DNA from: Bog-473 sp963838835
Lineage (GTDB): Bacteria > Actinomycetota > Acidimicrobiia > Acidimicrobiales > RAAP-2
Direction: 5' to 3'
Length of the DNA: 64,000 bases
NCBI GenBank assembly: GCA_963838835.1
Contig: CAWITA010000014.1
Location: 124,001 to 188,000, forward strand
Shown here: positions 15,560 through 24,271 of the stretch, piece by piece
How the letters are laid out: every line of letters starts with the position of its first letter
Position numbering within the stretch: position 1 is the first letter of the stretch
Notes under the pieces: model-generated
The model's input: only the letters and a program-made list of their open reading frames with translations
The model's database searches: none
What the model was told of the DNA's origin: nothing
Program-made: the position numbers and the translations under genes

Positions 15560-16270
15560 GCAGTTTCCGGCCGTGACTCGGCCGAATCAAGCAGCGTGCA
15601 TGGTCGTAGGTGACGCTGATCCCCAGCTCGCCGTAGACCTCAGCCTTGAGCTTCGGCTCGGCGGTTGCGAGCACCGCCGCGATGTCCTTGAGGTTTGTGA
15701 CGAGCGCGCGCACCTGCTCCTTGGTGATCGGACCAGCGGGCTGAACGCGACCAATCTCCTGCTCTGCCCTCAGCCGTTCACCCTGGACTTCAGCCCTCCA
15801 CCCGCCACCATGGCCGGGTCAGCGCCGGCGTCCCGCGCCGCCCGGTATTTGGCGAGGCGGGTGTCACAGTCGGCGAGCTTCCGCCACGCCGCCTCGATGC
15901 GGGCGTGAACTGCATCGGTGGCACCACCGGCCATCGCCAAAGCATCACACGTCGCGTCGAGATGGGCCGGGTCGAATAACGTGGCGATCCACTGGTCGAG
16001 CTTCGGGACGATGGCCGACTCACCGACGTAGACCGACTTCGGGTGGTTCAACCCCGGCACGGTCCTCGGTCTGACGGGAACTCGCAGCAGTAGTGGTCGG
16101 CGGCGTGGTTGAAGTTGCCCTGCATCTGGTGGCCGCATAGCGCACAGAGCACTCGGCCGCTGAGGACGTAGATACGGTTCGTGTGTCGCGGCTTGAATGA
16201 GGCCGGACGGTGACTGCCAGCGCGGTCTCGCTGGGGTCGTCCTCCGATCCTTGGGCTGTCTTCACCCACA
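15560..16270 (-). pseudogene. Serine recombinase C-terminal relic
   Basis: The minus strand carries scattered pieces of a second large serine recombinase. A zinc-ribbon segment (RIYVLSGRVLCALCGHQMQG, then HYCCEFPSDRGPC) is near 16050-16190. A linker/coiled-coil part (KSVYVGESAIVPKLDQWIAT, then RIEAAWRKLADCDTRLAKYR) is at 15780-16040. The family C-terminus (KEQVRALVTNLKDIAAVLAT, then KLKAEVYGELGISVTYD) is at 15600-15740. The pieces lie in different frames and the catalytic N-terminus is absent. It directly follows the right att copy, so an older element probably occupied the same site. Confidence 0.75.
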
Positions 16271-16718
16271 GCATGGCGGTCGAGTACGACACGTCAAGTT
16301 GGCTTTCCACTGCCCTGTATCCGTCTGCGCCACCGCCAGCATTCAGAAAGATGGGCAACGCCTCTAACAAGACTTCTGGCGATTTCGAGGTGCGTCCGCG
16401 AGGTGACTCGACGCCCACCCCCTTGACGCCGACGGTTTCGTTCATCATTGGCTCAATCGATATCGAGCCCTCGGGATGACGGGATACTTGGAATGCGCGC
16501 CTGGCTGCTGCTGCCGCCAGGTCCATTGACAATCGGACATTCCGAAGCTCAGTCGATGTGATTAGTGGGCCATCTACGCGTTGCGCGATCACAAGCTTCC
16601 GGCAGGTTGGTTTCCCGTCAATCACTTCGACTTCGATCTCGACGTCATAGGGAAGTCGTTTATCGTTGATCTTGTCGTCAAAGCGCCTTGGAAGCATCCG
16701 GTCGCGCCAAGTGACCAT
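16020..16718 (-). CDS. Hypothetical protein, 3' end run into recombinase relic
   Basis: 232 codons starting at GTG/ATG 16718. The first 165 residues look like a real but unrecognised actinobacterial protein: a strand pair DVEIEVEVIDGKPTCRKLVI, a helix LSMDLAAAAARRAFQV and a helix-turn-helix-like end (EALPIFLNAGGGADGYRAVE, then SQLDVSYSTAMLWVKTAQ). From about 16220 downward the frame crosses the degraded recombinase zinc ribbon out of phase, giving low-complexity Ser/Thr/Arg sequence. The gene has probably lost its own 3' end through insertion of the recombinase element. Confidence 0.5.
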   Translation of the reverse strand: MVTWRDRMLPRRFDDKINDKRLPYDVEIEVEVIDGKPTCRKLVIAQRVDGPLITSTELRNVRLSMDLAAAAARRAFQVSRHPEGSISIEPMMNETVGVKGVGVESPRGRTSKSPEVLLEALPIFLNAGGGADGYRAVESQLDVSYSTAMLWVKTAQGSEDDPSETALAVTVRPHSSRDTRTVSTSSAAECSVRYAATRCRATSTTPPTTTAASSRQTEDRAGVEPPEVGLRR

Positions 16719-17018
16719 CCCGGTCGCTTCTCTGGTCGCGCCTCCTAGATGTTTCCCAGTTCAGCTGAGAGACATGGATGACGCCTCGGGTTCGCTCAAA
16801 CAATCCTCCGAGGTACAGCCGGACATCGTCAGCCGGGCGAGGTCGGAATATGGTCAGCGCGTGAAGGTCCTGCGTGCCGTCGTGCCGGTCCTGTCTGACT
16901 CCAACTGATGGCGAGGACTTAGACGTCGATCCCTTCTACCCGAGTCCAAACGAACGTGCAGCACGGGCAGGACGGCCTCGCCTCTGCTTGGTCTCTTCAG
17001 CAGCCTGGGATCGAACCT

Positions 17019-18404
17019 CTACGAGCCCGAGATCGACTCAAACGCGCCGAAGGCCATGGTGAGACATTCAAGGAGAGTTTCCGGTTCAGTAATCGCCGCG
17101 GCGTCAAGCGCTATCCCCACATCGAGACGATCGTCATTTCCAAATGCACTTATATTCATTGGACAACCGAGGCGAGGACCGAGCGGATAGCTCTTTTCGA
17201 TGACCGCGTCCACAATGCGTCGCTGGCCACGCAAGCCGGGAAGTGTGGTCGCGGCGAAGTCGACGGAGTTGGCTTGCGCGTGCATTGCAGGTATGAGAAG
17301 ACGGGTTGGTAGACGGCTGATCGTCGAAGCCAATGCAGCGGTGACGCGAATCGCTGCCTCGCTCCGTCCCTGGGCGAGTCGTTCAGCAACCACACCGAAC
17401 TGAGGACCCGGATGATCTGTCGCCGTAGGTACCGTGACCCGGATCGGCGCGAACCAGTTGCCGCCGCCTCCACCTCCATGGCGAAGACTCGTCGGAGTCA
17501 CCAGCCGGAGCTCCGGACACGGTTGACCGACCCGTTCCTGGTACCGGCCGAGGCCTGCCGCCGCGGCAGCCACCAGAAGGTCGTTGCGGCTACCCCCGAG
17601 CGCGAGTGCGGACTCTCGAGCGGAAGGTACCGAAAGAGTCTCGAACCGGCTAGCCATCGAGCGCGAGGTCGGAAGCGATCCGAGTGGCCCTCCACTGATC
17701 AACACTTGTCGTGAAACAGAGTTGGCCACGTCCAGTCCTCGCTGGAGGCCGCGCACCATGACGTCCGCAGCCTCCGCGGGTGCGGTGCCAAACGAGGTTG
17801 TGACCCCCTCCTTGAGCGGGCGAAGAGCCTTGTTGAAATCGATCGTCACCGTGCCCGGTTGTCGGTCCCGATGGGAAGGTATGTCCTCTTTGGATGCCTC
17901 CTTCGCCGTGGAGTCTGGCATCGCGTCCGCCGCTCCGTCTGCGTCGTCGAGAAGAAGATCGATGAGCCACATCGCGCCGATCCCATCGGTGAGAACATGA
18001 TGAGCTCGGAGGTACAGGGCGCCGCGTTGCCCCTCCATCCCGTCGATCAGCGTGACGTCCCAGGGCGATCGATCGGGGTCAAAGGGAATTGATTCGACCA
18101 GGGCGACGTAGTCGAGGAGCTGGCGATCGGTCCCAGGCGGCGGAAGTGTGACCATCCGGAGGTGATGGCCGACGTCAAAGGCAGGACCCTCAACCCAGGC
18201 GGGGCGTCTCCCCAGCCTGGTCGCGTCGTTGGGCCGCCGGCGCAGTTGGGGTTCGCGGGAGACGGCCGATTCCAACCGTTCGCCCAGCGCCGACGCCGCC
18301 GGAAGCCGTTCGAGGATCATCAGGTTGCCCACGGTCATGCGCAGGGTTGGATCGTGACTGACCCTCCACATGAATAATTCGATCGGGTTCAGGCGATCGA
18401 TCAT
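17019..18404 (-). CDS. Wax ester synthase/diacylglycerol acyltransferase (WS/DGAT)
   Basis: 461 residues. The acyltransferase active site is HHVLTDG (135-141), with both histidines and the Asp-Gly of the HHxxxDG motif. The N-terminus MIDRLNPIELFMWRVSHDP is the usual family start (normally LSPLDALFW). The C-terminal half (GLGRYQERVG, then LRLVTPTSLR and SYPLGPRLGCPMNISAFGND) matches the second domain. The enzyme makes wax esters or triacylglycerol from acyl-CoA at the inner membrane or lipid droplet. ATG 18404 is chosen; upstream codons in the open frame do not fit. Divergent from the nonapeptide-repeat gene. Confidence 0.9.
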   Translation of the reverse strand: MIDRLNPIELFMWRVSHDPTLRMTVGNLMILERLPAASALGERLESAVSREPQLRRRPNDATRLGRRPAWVEGPAFDVGHHLRMVTLPPPGTDRQLLDYVALVESIPFDPDRSPWDVTLIDGMEGQRGALYLRAHHVLTDGIGAMWLIDLLLDDADGAADAMPDSTAKEASKEDIPSHRDRQPGTVTIDFNKALRPLKEGVTTSFGTAPAEAADVMVRGLQRGLDVANSVSRQVLISGGPLGSLPTSRSMASRFETLSVPSARESALALGGSRNDLLVAAAAAGLGRYQERVGQPCPELRLVTPTSLRHGGGGGGNWFAPIRVTVPTATDHPGPQFGVVAERLAQGRSEAAIRVTAALASTISRLPTRLLIPAMHAQANSVDFAATTLPGLRGQRRIVDAVIEKSYPLGPRLGCPMNISAFGNDDRLDVGIALDAAAITEPETLLECLTMAFGAFESISGS

Positions 18405-18484
18405 GCTCTCCAATCTGCCACCTGACGCTGCGGTGCGCCAAAGGGGGGCCGCGGATCCTCGAGAACGACATCCTTTGTGCCTCG

Positions 18485-19024
18485 GTGCAGGGGCGATGCA
18501 AGAATGGCCGGGTGGCTCCACCCAGACGCAGGAGACCTCCGAAGGCAACCCGGCGAAAAGTACTCGGATCGCTGGTTGAGGAAGGATCCGAACTTCTGCA
18601 GTCGGTGGCCAACGACGTAGCACCCGGGGTTGTCGAGGCAATCGACGTCAACGGTGTCGTGCAGCGGATCGATATCCAGGCAGTCGTCGAGCGTGTCGAC
18701 CTCAACGCCGTCTTGGCTCAGACAGATCTCAACGATCTGCTCGCACGGCTGGACTTGAACGCGTTGCTCGACCGTGTCGACATGAACTCCATCTTAGAGC
18801 GGGTGGACATCGACGCCTTGATCGAACAGACCCACGTCGGCTCGTTGGTAACTCGCTCTGGCGGTGCGGCGGCCCGTCGGGTGGTCGATGCCATCCGTGA
18901 CCATGGTGTCGATCTCGATACGTGGGTGCAGCGCCAGGTGGACCGCATTCTCCGACGGAAGGCATCGTCCCTTCCGAGCGGTCCACCCTTGCTTCTCCAC
19001 GATCTGGACGAGGGTTCCATGTGA
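18485..19024 (+). CDS. Nonapeptide-repeat protein adjoining an RDD protein
   Basis: About 170-179 residues. From about residue 53 it contains eight tandem 9-residue units of the form xDxNxxLxR: IDVNGVVQR, IDIQAVVER, VDLNAVLAQ, TDLNDLLAR, LDLNALLDR, VDMNSILER, VDIDALIEQ and THVGSLVTR. The period would give a regular helical or coil solenoid with Asp on one face. Similar repeats occur fused or next to RDD membrane proteins in actinobacteria, but I know of no assigned function. Start GTG 18485 or GTG 18512. Its stop overlaps the GTG start of the RDD gene (19021), so the two are translationally coupled. Confidence 0.8.
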   Translation: MQGRCKNGRVAPPRRRRPPKATRRKVLGSLVEEGSELLQSVANDVAPGVVEAIDVNGVVQRIDIQAVVERVDLNAVLAQTDLNDLLARLDLNALLDRVDMNSILERVDIDALIEQTHVGSLVTRSGGAAARRVVDAIRDHGVDLDTWVQRQVDRILRRKASSLPSGPPLLLHDLDEGSM

Positions 19025-19527
19025 CCACGCAGATTGCAATCCGCCATCCGGAAGACGAGGGTCACTACGCGGGGTTCGTCAGCCGGCTCGGTGGTTTCAT
19101 TGTCGATCTCTGCATCATCATCTTGATCTTCGCCGTTGCTGGCGCCACGATCGAGTGGCTCGTCAATGCAGTCTCCGATGACCATTTCAGCTTCTCCCAA
19201 ATACCGATACTCTCAATAGCTCTCCTCGTCGCGTTTTCGTTCGTCTACTGCGCCTATCCTTTGGCCATGAGCGGTCGTACGCTCGGTATGACCCTTCTCG
19301 GCTTGCGAGTCGTTCGCGATGACGGATCCGGTCTGGATGGCAAACATGCAATCGTGCGGGTCCTGGCGTTTCCCCTGAGCATTCTCACGTTGGGTATCGG
19401 GTTTCTCCTGATCCTCCTCCGCGGGGACCGTTGCGCCCTGCATGACCTGATCGCCGACACCGCCGTTGTCTACGACTGGAATTTGCGCCAACGCGGAATT
19501 CGACGGTCTCGCCGAGCACCACGCTGA
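19021..19527 (+). CDS. RDD family membrane protein
   Basis: 168 residues. The RDD signature is present: GFVSRLGGFIVDLCIIILIF (Arg and Asp in the first membrane helix), then GRTLGMTLLGLRVVRDDG and the final DRCALHDLIADTAVVYD. Hydrophobic segments lie near residues 24-45, 58-78 and 110-132. The family is implicated in transport or membrane adaptation, but the substrate is unknown. GTG 19021 overlaps the stop of the repeat protein, giving a two-gene unit. Confidence 0.88.
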   Translation: MTTQIAIRHPEDEGHYAGFVSRLGGFIVDLCIIILIFAVAGATIEWLVNAVSDDHFSFSQIPILSIALLVAFSFVYCAYPLAMSGRTLGMTLLGLRVVRDDGSGLDGKHAIVRVLAFPLSILTLGIGFLLILLRGDRCALHDLIADTAVVYDWNLRQRGIRRSRRAPR

Positions 19528-19810
19528 GACTCAAGACCGCTCGTGGCGCGTTGAGGTCGAAACTCGACCAGGCCTGGCGCCCGATTTCGAACTCCAGGCG
19601 GTACACCCGTGCACCGGGCACGTAGCACTTGCTCCACACCGCGGGCCACCAGCCGGCATCCTTGGTGGCCATGTCGACTGTCTTGTCGTCGAGGGGGGCG
19701 AGGAACGTGTTGGTCTTGCGGCTGCCGAACTCGAAGCCGGTCAAGGTGCCGGCGACTTTGCAGGTGCGACGGGTGTCAGTCCGGCAGACGAAGCGTTGGG
19801 CGTCCTCCAA
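19510..19810 (-). pseudogene. Rep initiator fragment
   Basis: Within an open minus-strand frame (19385-19840) the segment RFVCRTDTRRTCKVAGTLTG, FEFGSRKTNTFLAPLDDKTV and ARVYRLEFEIGRQAWSSFDL aligns with the element Rep at 12252-13226 (FVCRSD..., TGFAFGNRKNKTIYARIYDKT, VLRLEFEFGRQGLAEFDI). The region around the putative catalytic Tyr reads FLAPLDDKT, so the Tyr is lost, and both ends of the protein are missing. It is a dead remnant of a past plasmid-like element, caught between the RDD gene and YihY. Confidence 0.7.
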
Positions 19811-19836
19811 TCCGAGCGTCCAGCCCCCGTCTTCGT

Positions 19837-20955
19837 TCACTCATCGCTCGCCTCCCGCGCCGAAATCGGCGCCCGCTCCAGTGGGTCAAAGTCCGCCTCG
19901 GGCGTGAACTCGACCTCGACCTCGAACTCGGGCCGACGGACCTGCATCCGGGCCAGGCGCTCAAAGACAGCCTTGTCGGCATCGGTGAGCGGTGGCTGGG
20001 TCATGGACCTCGGCCAGAGGCGATACCGCTTCACGACGTTGATCTCCGCGGCGAGAAGGAAGAATTGAGCCCCCAGGTAGATCCAGGCCAACAAGACGAT
20101 AACGATGCCGAAGAAGCCGTACGTCTCCGTCGCGTGTCGGAGCTCGCGACCCACGTACCAGCTCCCGACGAGTTGGAGTGTCTGCCAAAACACGGTAGCC
20201 ATGGCCACACCTAGGACAGCGTCACGCCAGGTGAGCTTCACGGCTGTCATCACCATGAACGCGATGAAAATGAGCCCGAAGTTCAACGCAAGAGATCCAA
20301 CCAACAAAAGCAGCCTCGAAGCCCCCTGGTGTGAAGGGAGTGTGGCGAACCCCGTGAGCACGGTTGAACCAATTGTAGAGACGGCGAGCAGCACCAGGAC
20401 GGCAAACCCTCGCAGATAGCGCATGGGAAGGGACGGCCAGTGAACGTAGGGGATATTCCACACCTTGTTCATCGCGCTCTGGGTGGCCAGTCCGAGGCCG
20501 ATGGCACCGTATAACAGGAGCAGGCTGCCGATGACGACGGCGAAAGCGCTTCCGGTCAGGCCGTGGACGCGTGACTGCAACTGAGGACCGATGATGGGGA
20601 AGCTACCCAGTGCGCTGTCGACAAGGTCCTTGCGCACTTGATCGTTGTTGTGCAGGACGTACCCGAGGATGGTCGTAAAAAGCATCAAGAGCGGGAACAG
20701 GGCAAAGAGTCCGTAGTACGCTATGAGTGCTGCCTTGCTGCCGGCCTGGTCATTGCCGAACTTCTGCAGAACTGCGAAGGGAAATCCCAGCAGTCCGTGC
20801 CTTTGCTGAAACTTGTCCGCCCTACGAACCATCGTCTCCATCAGGCCAGGTCGACTCTTTGCTCCCCTTTCCGTGGTGGCGTCGGGGCTTTGTTCATCCG
20901 AGCGAGTCGGCGGATGTTGCGGTTCAGTCACGGCAGAGCCCAACGATAGGTCCAC
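19837..20955 (-). CDS. YihY/BrkB family inner-membrane protein
   Basis: 372 residues with about six hydrophobic helices. The family start is QAGSKAALIAYYGLFALFPL, and AWIYLGAQFFLLAAEINVVK is the usual last helix. The C-terminal tail (about 60 residues) is acidic and cytosolic (EFEVEVEFTPEADFDPLERA). Often annotated as virulence factor BrkB or ribonuclease BN, but neither activity is established for such members. GTG 20955 opens the frame; GTG 20931 (VTEPQHPP) is an equally good start. The stop overlaps the start of the frame containing the Rep relic. Confidence 0.9.
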   Translation of the reverse strand: MDLSLGSAVTEPQHPPTRSDEQSPDATTERGAKSRPGLMETMVRRADKFQQRHGLLGFPFAVLQKFGNDQAGSKAALIAYYGLFALFPLLMLFTTILGYVLHNNDQVRKDLVDSALGSFPIIGPQLQSRVHGLTGSAFAVVIGSLLLLYGAIGLGLATQSAMNKVWNIPYVHWPSLPMRYLRGFAVLVLLAVSTIGSTVLTGFATLPSHQGASRLLLLVGSLALNFGLIFIAFMVMTAVKLTWRDAVLGVAMATVFWQTLQLVGSWYVGRELRHATETYGFFGIVIVLLAWIYLGAQFFLLAAEINVVKRYRLWPRSMTQPPLTDADKAVFERLARMQVRRPEFEVEVEFTPEADFDPLERAPISAREASDE

Positions 20956-21026
20956 CTCGCGGCGTTGGGGGCGAGCGAGATCGTGGCTTCACCACGCAGG
21001 TGATCCGACCGCCTCGAATAAACGGG

Positions 21027-21539
21027 GCATGGAACGTTGCCCCGGCCTCGACCGATGGGCGCCCAGCCTGGAGAATGGTGCTGCTCCGAGGCATCGACCA
21101 CCGAGGTCTCGTCTTCTGCACCGACCGGGAAAGCAACAAGGGGCCGGGAGCTGAGGGCAAATTCATTTGCCGCTGCCTCTTCCATTGGTGCCTCCCTGTG
21201 CACCGACAAGTCCGGGTGACTGAAGCACTGGACGAGGTGAACAACGATCAGTCGGACCCCTACTGGCGGTCACGGCCGCTAGGGTTGGCTCGTCGGAGCG
21301 CCGTCGCAAGCCACCAGAGCGAGGTGGTCGTGAGTCGAGCGGTGCTCGAACAGCGCTCGCCCCACCTGGCCGAAGCGTTCCCCGACGAAACGGGGCCACC
21401 GCGCCCTCGGCGATGGGGCGGTTACAGCATCCGGCCTGAGGTCGTCGAATTGTGGGAAGAAGGACGGGAACGCTCGCACGATCGGCTCCGCTACCGGGCT
21501 CAGTCTGGAAACTGGAGGATCGAGCGGTTGTCACCCTGA
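21027..21539 (+). pseudogene. pdxH: Pyridoxamine 5'-phosphate oxidase remnant
   Basis: Family sequence starts in mid-domain (AWNVAPASTDGRPAWRMVLL, then FCTDRESNKG), shifts frame into ELRANSFAAAS, and shifts again to FHWCLPVHRQVRVTEALDEV, SAVASHQSEVVVS and RWGGYSIRPEVVELWEEG, ending with RLRYRAQSGNWRIERLSP. The enzyme oxidises pyridoxamine or pyridoxine phosphate to PLP using FMN, and the C-terminal signature is intact. There is an extra base in AAGGGGCCGG near 21141 and a missing T near 21180. The first 50 or so residues and any start codon are absent, so it is truncated even if the shifts are errors. Confidence 0.82.
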
Positions 21540-21897
21540 CAACCTGGCCGTAGGCACACGCATCGCGTACCCCGAGCTGTCGAGCTGCGCTGAGGCGGCG
21601 GCGATCTGTGAGTTGGCGCTGTCGATGACTTTCGGGCGCGATCAGGATTGTGAGATCGCGATCAGCCAGATCGTCGACGTTGTCCACATTGTGGGTGGCG
21701 GCTCTCAGAATGAGCTGCTCTGCCGGCTCACGGCCGACGCCACCGGGCTGCCCGTGGTGGCGGGGCCTATTGAGGCCGGCGCGCTCGGCAACGTGCTCGT
21801 CAAGGCGCGTGCCCACCGGGCCGCCCCGGCCTGCCTCGAAGATCTGCGCGCCCTCGTGGCCGGGTCGTTCCACCTCAACAGGTACTGGGGCTCGTGA
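21540..21897 (+). pseudogene. Rhamnulokinase (FGGY kinase) C-terminal fragment
   Basis: The plus strand reads VVHIVGGGSQNELLCRLTAD, then ATGLPVVAGPIEAGALGNVL and LEDLRALVAGSFHLNRY, the ATP-binding end of the FGGY kinase fold and closest to rhamnulokinase (GGGSQN, GP.EA.ALGN). Only about 115 residues are present out of about 480. It follows the pdxH remnant directly, so both are leftovers of deletions or rearrangements. No other rhamnose genes are nearby. Confidence 0.75.
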
Positions 21898-21996
21898 AGG
21901 CTTACGACATGCTCGAATCGGTGATCCGGTTCGGGCGCATCCCCGTTTCCTGCGTCATCGCTGACTTGCTCTTGAAAAGATCGAGCTACTCGGGAG

Positions 21997-22350
21997 CTAG
22001 AACAGCGCAATTACGGTCAGGATGATGAGCGTGCATGTGTAGATCGTGATGACAGTCACTGTCCAAATGGGCAGTCTTGAAAACGAATCCGCCTCCAACG
22101 CCTTTCGAGAGGCATTGTCGCGGAGCGAACCACCCAGGATGAAGGCGAGAGCAAGAACTCCGTACCCGACTCCTAGCGCAAGAGCTCTTTCCCTGGGGAC
22201 TTGGCTTAACTTTGGTAAGACTCCTCCAACGGCCAAGGCAACGGCTGCTGCGGCAATGCCGGTGCGCCACCAGGCCAACAGCGTTCGTTCCTCTGCGAAT
22301 TGCGTTCGACGTGACGGATCACTCGGTTCCCTCGATTGGCCTTCCTGCAT
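21997..22350 (-). CDS. DUF202 family membrane protein
   Basis: 117 residues. The family start RTQFAEERTLLAWWRTGIAA is followed by three hydrophobic segments (about 28-46, 56-74 and 95-115), the usual DUF202/YidH plan. Function unknown. ATG 22350 is used. It starts a minus-strand run of small membrane and stress-type genes extending to 25.4 kb. Confidence 0.88.
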   Translation of the reverse strand: MQEGQSREPSDPSRRTQFAEERTLLAWWRTGIAAAAVALAVGGVLPKLSQVPRERALALGVGYGVLALAFILGGSLRDNASRKALEADSFSRLPIWTVTVITIYTCTLIILTVIALF

Positions 22351-22421
22351 GCGCGTGACTCAGGCACCTCGGGGGCACGGGGGCTTTTCTCGAGGTAATC
22401 GACTCAGACGACGTGATCGAC

Positions 22422-22862
22422 TCAGCGCCGCCGGTCCCGACGACGCATTCCCGCTACCGAAACGGGCGATAGCGGACGGCCCAGGGGGTCGATGAACAGA
22501 GTGCACGCGCCTGAGGATTGCGGCACCAAACCCTCCAGCTGATCGATCGAGTACTGAATCGAATCACTGTCAACCTTCGGATCCCGAAGCACAAGAACAC
22601 AGTCCTCGGGACGGTCGTCCCCAGGGTCGATGTAGGACAGGACGGCATTCGGAGGGTCAGAGGCGAAGCTGTTGTCGCCCAAGGACCACCCGTCGACGAA
22701 CTGTTCGTTCGTCATGTGCCCTACGACTCGTTCCGGCCGGTCCGAAAAGTAGAGCGTCGACGGCGACACGCCCGTCAACGTCAGTACCCCATCCGAGCTC
22801 TTAGAATGCTGGGCTACTTGGACGAACATCTCTTCAATCATTTGCGGCTCAGAAGAAGTCAT
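22422..22862 (-). CDS. Conserved protein of unknown function
   Basis: 146 residues, soluble. Recognisable features are QVAQHSKSSDGVLTLTGVSP, TLYFSDRPERVVGHMTNEQF, SDPPNAVLSYIDPGD and a C-terminal LFIDPLGRPLSPVSVAGMRR with an Arg-rich tail. The pattern looks like a complete conserved single-domain protein, but I cannot name the family. No signal peptide or membrane helix. It lies between the DUF202 and DUF7144 genes on the same strand, 71 and 66 bp from them. Confidence 0.75.
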   Translation of the reverse strand: MTSSEPQMIEEMFVQVAQHSKSSDGVLTLTGVSPSTLYFSDRPERVVGHMTNEQFVDGWSLGDNSFASDPPNAVLSYIDPGDDRPEDCVLVLRDPKVDSDSIQYSIDQLEGLVPQSSGACTLFIDPLGRPLSPVSVAGMRRRDRRR

Positions 22863-22928
22863 ACGAGTCTCCTTTCGTAGGTTGGTTGTGCCAGGCGTGT
22901 GAACGGTTCGCGTGGGCCAGCCTCGCAG

Positions 22929-23315
22929 CTAGGCAGTCAGCTCCCGGCTGCCGTGGGCCGCCAGACCGTAAATGACCAGGAAGCAGATTCCAATGTAGGT
23001 CAGTGACCAGATTGGGTAATAGGGCATCCACCAGATGGCGCTGATCCCCAGGATGGCTGCGGCGAAGATCCCGATCCAACGAGAGAACTGCGAACTGGCC
23101 ATGACCCCAAGGCCGGCCAGGATCATGACGATGCCCACTATGAGATAGACCCATCCGTACGTCTTCAGGCTGTGGCCAAAGATCGCTGCCTCGAGGTTCG
23201 AGGGCAGTGCCCCGTGGTAGCGGAAAGCCCAGATGGCGTCAAAGATCCTCATCACTCCAACTATCAACAGGGCGATCCCGGCAAAAATGAGCCAGCCCTC
23301 ACCTCGCTCTTCCAT
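22929..23315 (-). CDS. DUF7144-like four-helix membrane protein
   Basis: 128 residues with four hydrophobic segments: GWLIFAGIALLIVGVMRIFD, YGWVYLIVGIVMILAGLGVM, WIGIFAAAILGISAIWWMPY and SLTYIGICFLVIYGLAA. The pattern, including the WWMPYYPIWSL signature, is typical of actinobacterial DUF7144 proteins of unknown function. Start ATG 23315. A GCCCC-TTTG-GGGGC palindrome (23337-23350) and the ATCACCC-N4-GGGGTGAT site (23398-23416) lie upstream. Confidence 0.85.
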   Translation of the reverse strand: MEERGEGWLIFAGIALLIVGVMRIFDAIWAFRYHGALPSNLEAAIFGHSLKTYGWVYLIVGIVMILAGLGVMASSQFSRWIGIFAAAILGISAIWWMPYYPIWSLTYIGICFLVIYGLAAHGSRELTA

Positions 23316-23397
23316 GGTTCCCTCCCGCTCGAGTCAGCCCCTTTGGGGGCAGTTGGCGACTTCAATCAAGAGTGTGCCGCTGAAGCTCGAACAGATC

Positions 23398-23416
23398 ATC
23401 ACCCGACTGGGGTGAT
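23398..23416. promoter_or_regulatory. Palindromic operator candidate, site 1
   Basis: ATCACCC-GACT-GGGGTGAT, a near-perfect inverted repeat 83 to 101 bp upstream of the DUF7144 start. The same palindrome recurs at 25528, 30251, 31132 (imperfect) and 41461, always in front of small stress-type genes. There is no T-run, so it is not a terminator. Confidence 0.6.
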
Positions 23417-23584
23417 TCGTGGTCCCCCTGGTATCTGGCGCAACCGATGATCGCCGGGATCGGTCCCTATTCGCTGACGCTCTTCGCGTTAGCCGTCCCA
23501 GATCAATTGGGTTTCGGCGCGCAACAGAGGCTCACTGTGGTTCGCTCACAGTTTCAATCACGCACACCCAGTCCGTTCACGCCG

Positions 23585-24238
23585 TCACGTCACGATGAGA
23601 TAGATGCTCTTGCCGACCAACCAGAGCCCGAGCAGCAGTGAAACCACAATGATGACCTGATCGGTGTGGGTGTCGATCCACGTTCGGATGCGGCCGAGAA
23701 ATGCCTGAGCCCGCTCGGGACGGAAGCCGGCGTAGAGCTCTAGAACTATATACACGCCCGTGGAAACCAGACAGAAGAGGAAAAGTGCGACATAGCTCTC
23801 CCACGATGAGAGCTTGGCCTCGACGATCGTGGCAACACCTGCCGCAACCAGTCCCCAGGGCTGGGTGAGGGGGGCGAGGCCCATGGCGTACCAGGGCGAC
23901 ATGTTGTCCAAGCCCGTCTGCCACTTCGGCGGCTTCTTGGGTGGCTTGGGCTTCCCCATTCGGCGGCGTTGCCGGATTGCGATCAGCACCAGGGCGACAC
24001 CGATCGCGATCTTGGCAGCTAGCGCCCCCAGAGAGGGCGCCGTGTTCGGCTGCGGTGGCTTGTTGCCCGTCACCAGAACGGTCACCGCCACAACGGCCGC
24101 CAGGGAGAGGAGCCATCCGAAGATGAACGCGGCGCCCTTACGGGTGCCGTTCTTGGACAGAAGGATGAGCAGGAAGGCGGTGAGGGGGATCGGCTCGAGG
24201 GTGATCACCAAGCCGATAAGCAGGAGATCGAGGATCAC
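23585..24238 (-). CDS. GAP family (Sap-like) membrane protein
   Basis: 217 residues with about six hydrophobic segments. The first helix LLLIGLVITLEPIPLTAFLL and the KNGTRKGAAFIFGWLLSLAA turn are characteristic of the GAP/Sap family, whose mycobacterial members assist lipid export. A basic loop RQRRRMGKPKPPKKPPKW separates the two halves. Start ATG 24238, 33 bp after the flavodoxin gene. Probably the last gene of the SHOCT-flavodoxin-GAP operon. Substrate unknown. Confidence 0.82.
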   Translation of the reverse strand: MILDLLLIGLVITLEPIPLTAFLLILLSKNGTRKGAAFIFGWLLSLAAVVAVTVLVTGNKPPQPNTAPSLGALAAKIAIGVALVLIAIRQRRRMGKPKPPKKPPKWQTGLDNMSPWYAMGLAPLTQPWGLVAAGVATIVEAKLSSWESYVALFLFCLVSTGVYIVLELYAGFRPERAQAFLGRIRTWIDTHTDQVIIVVSLLLGLWLVGKSIYLIVT

Positions 24239-24271
24239 GTTGGCACCGCCGGTCTACCTTCCGTGTTCGAT

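Noticed and set aside
18640..18850. A CRISPR-like repeat array
   Set aside because: The periodicity is 27 bases, but it encodes the 9-residue protein repeats, has no spacers, and the DNA copies differ at many positions.
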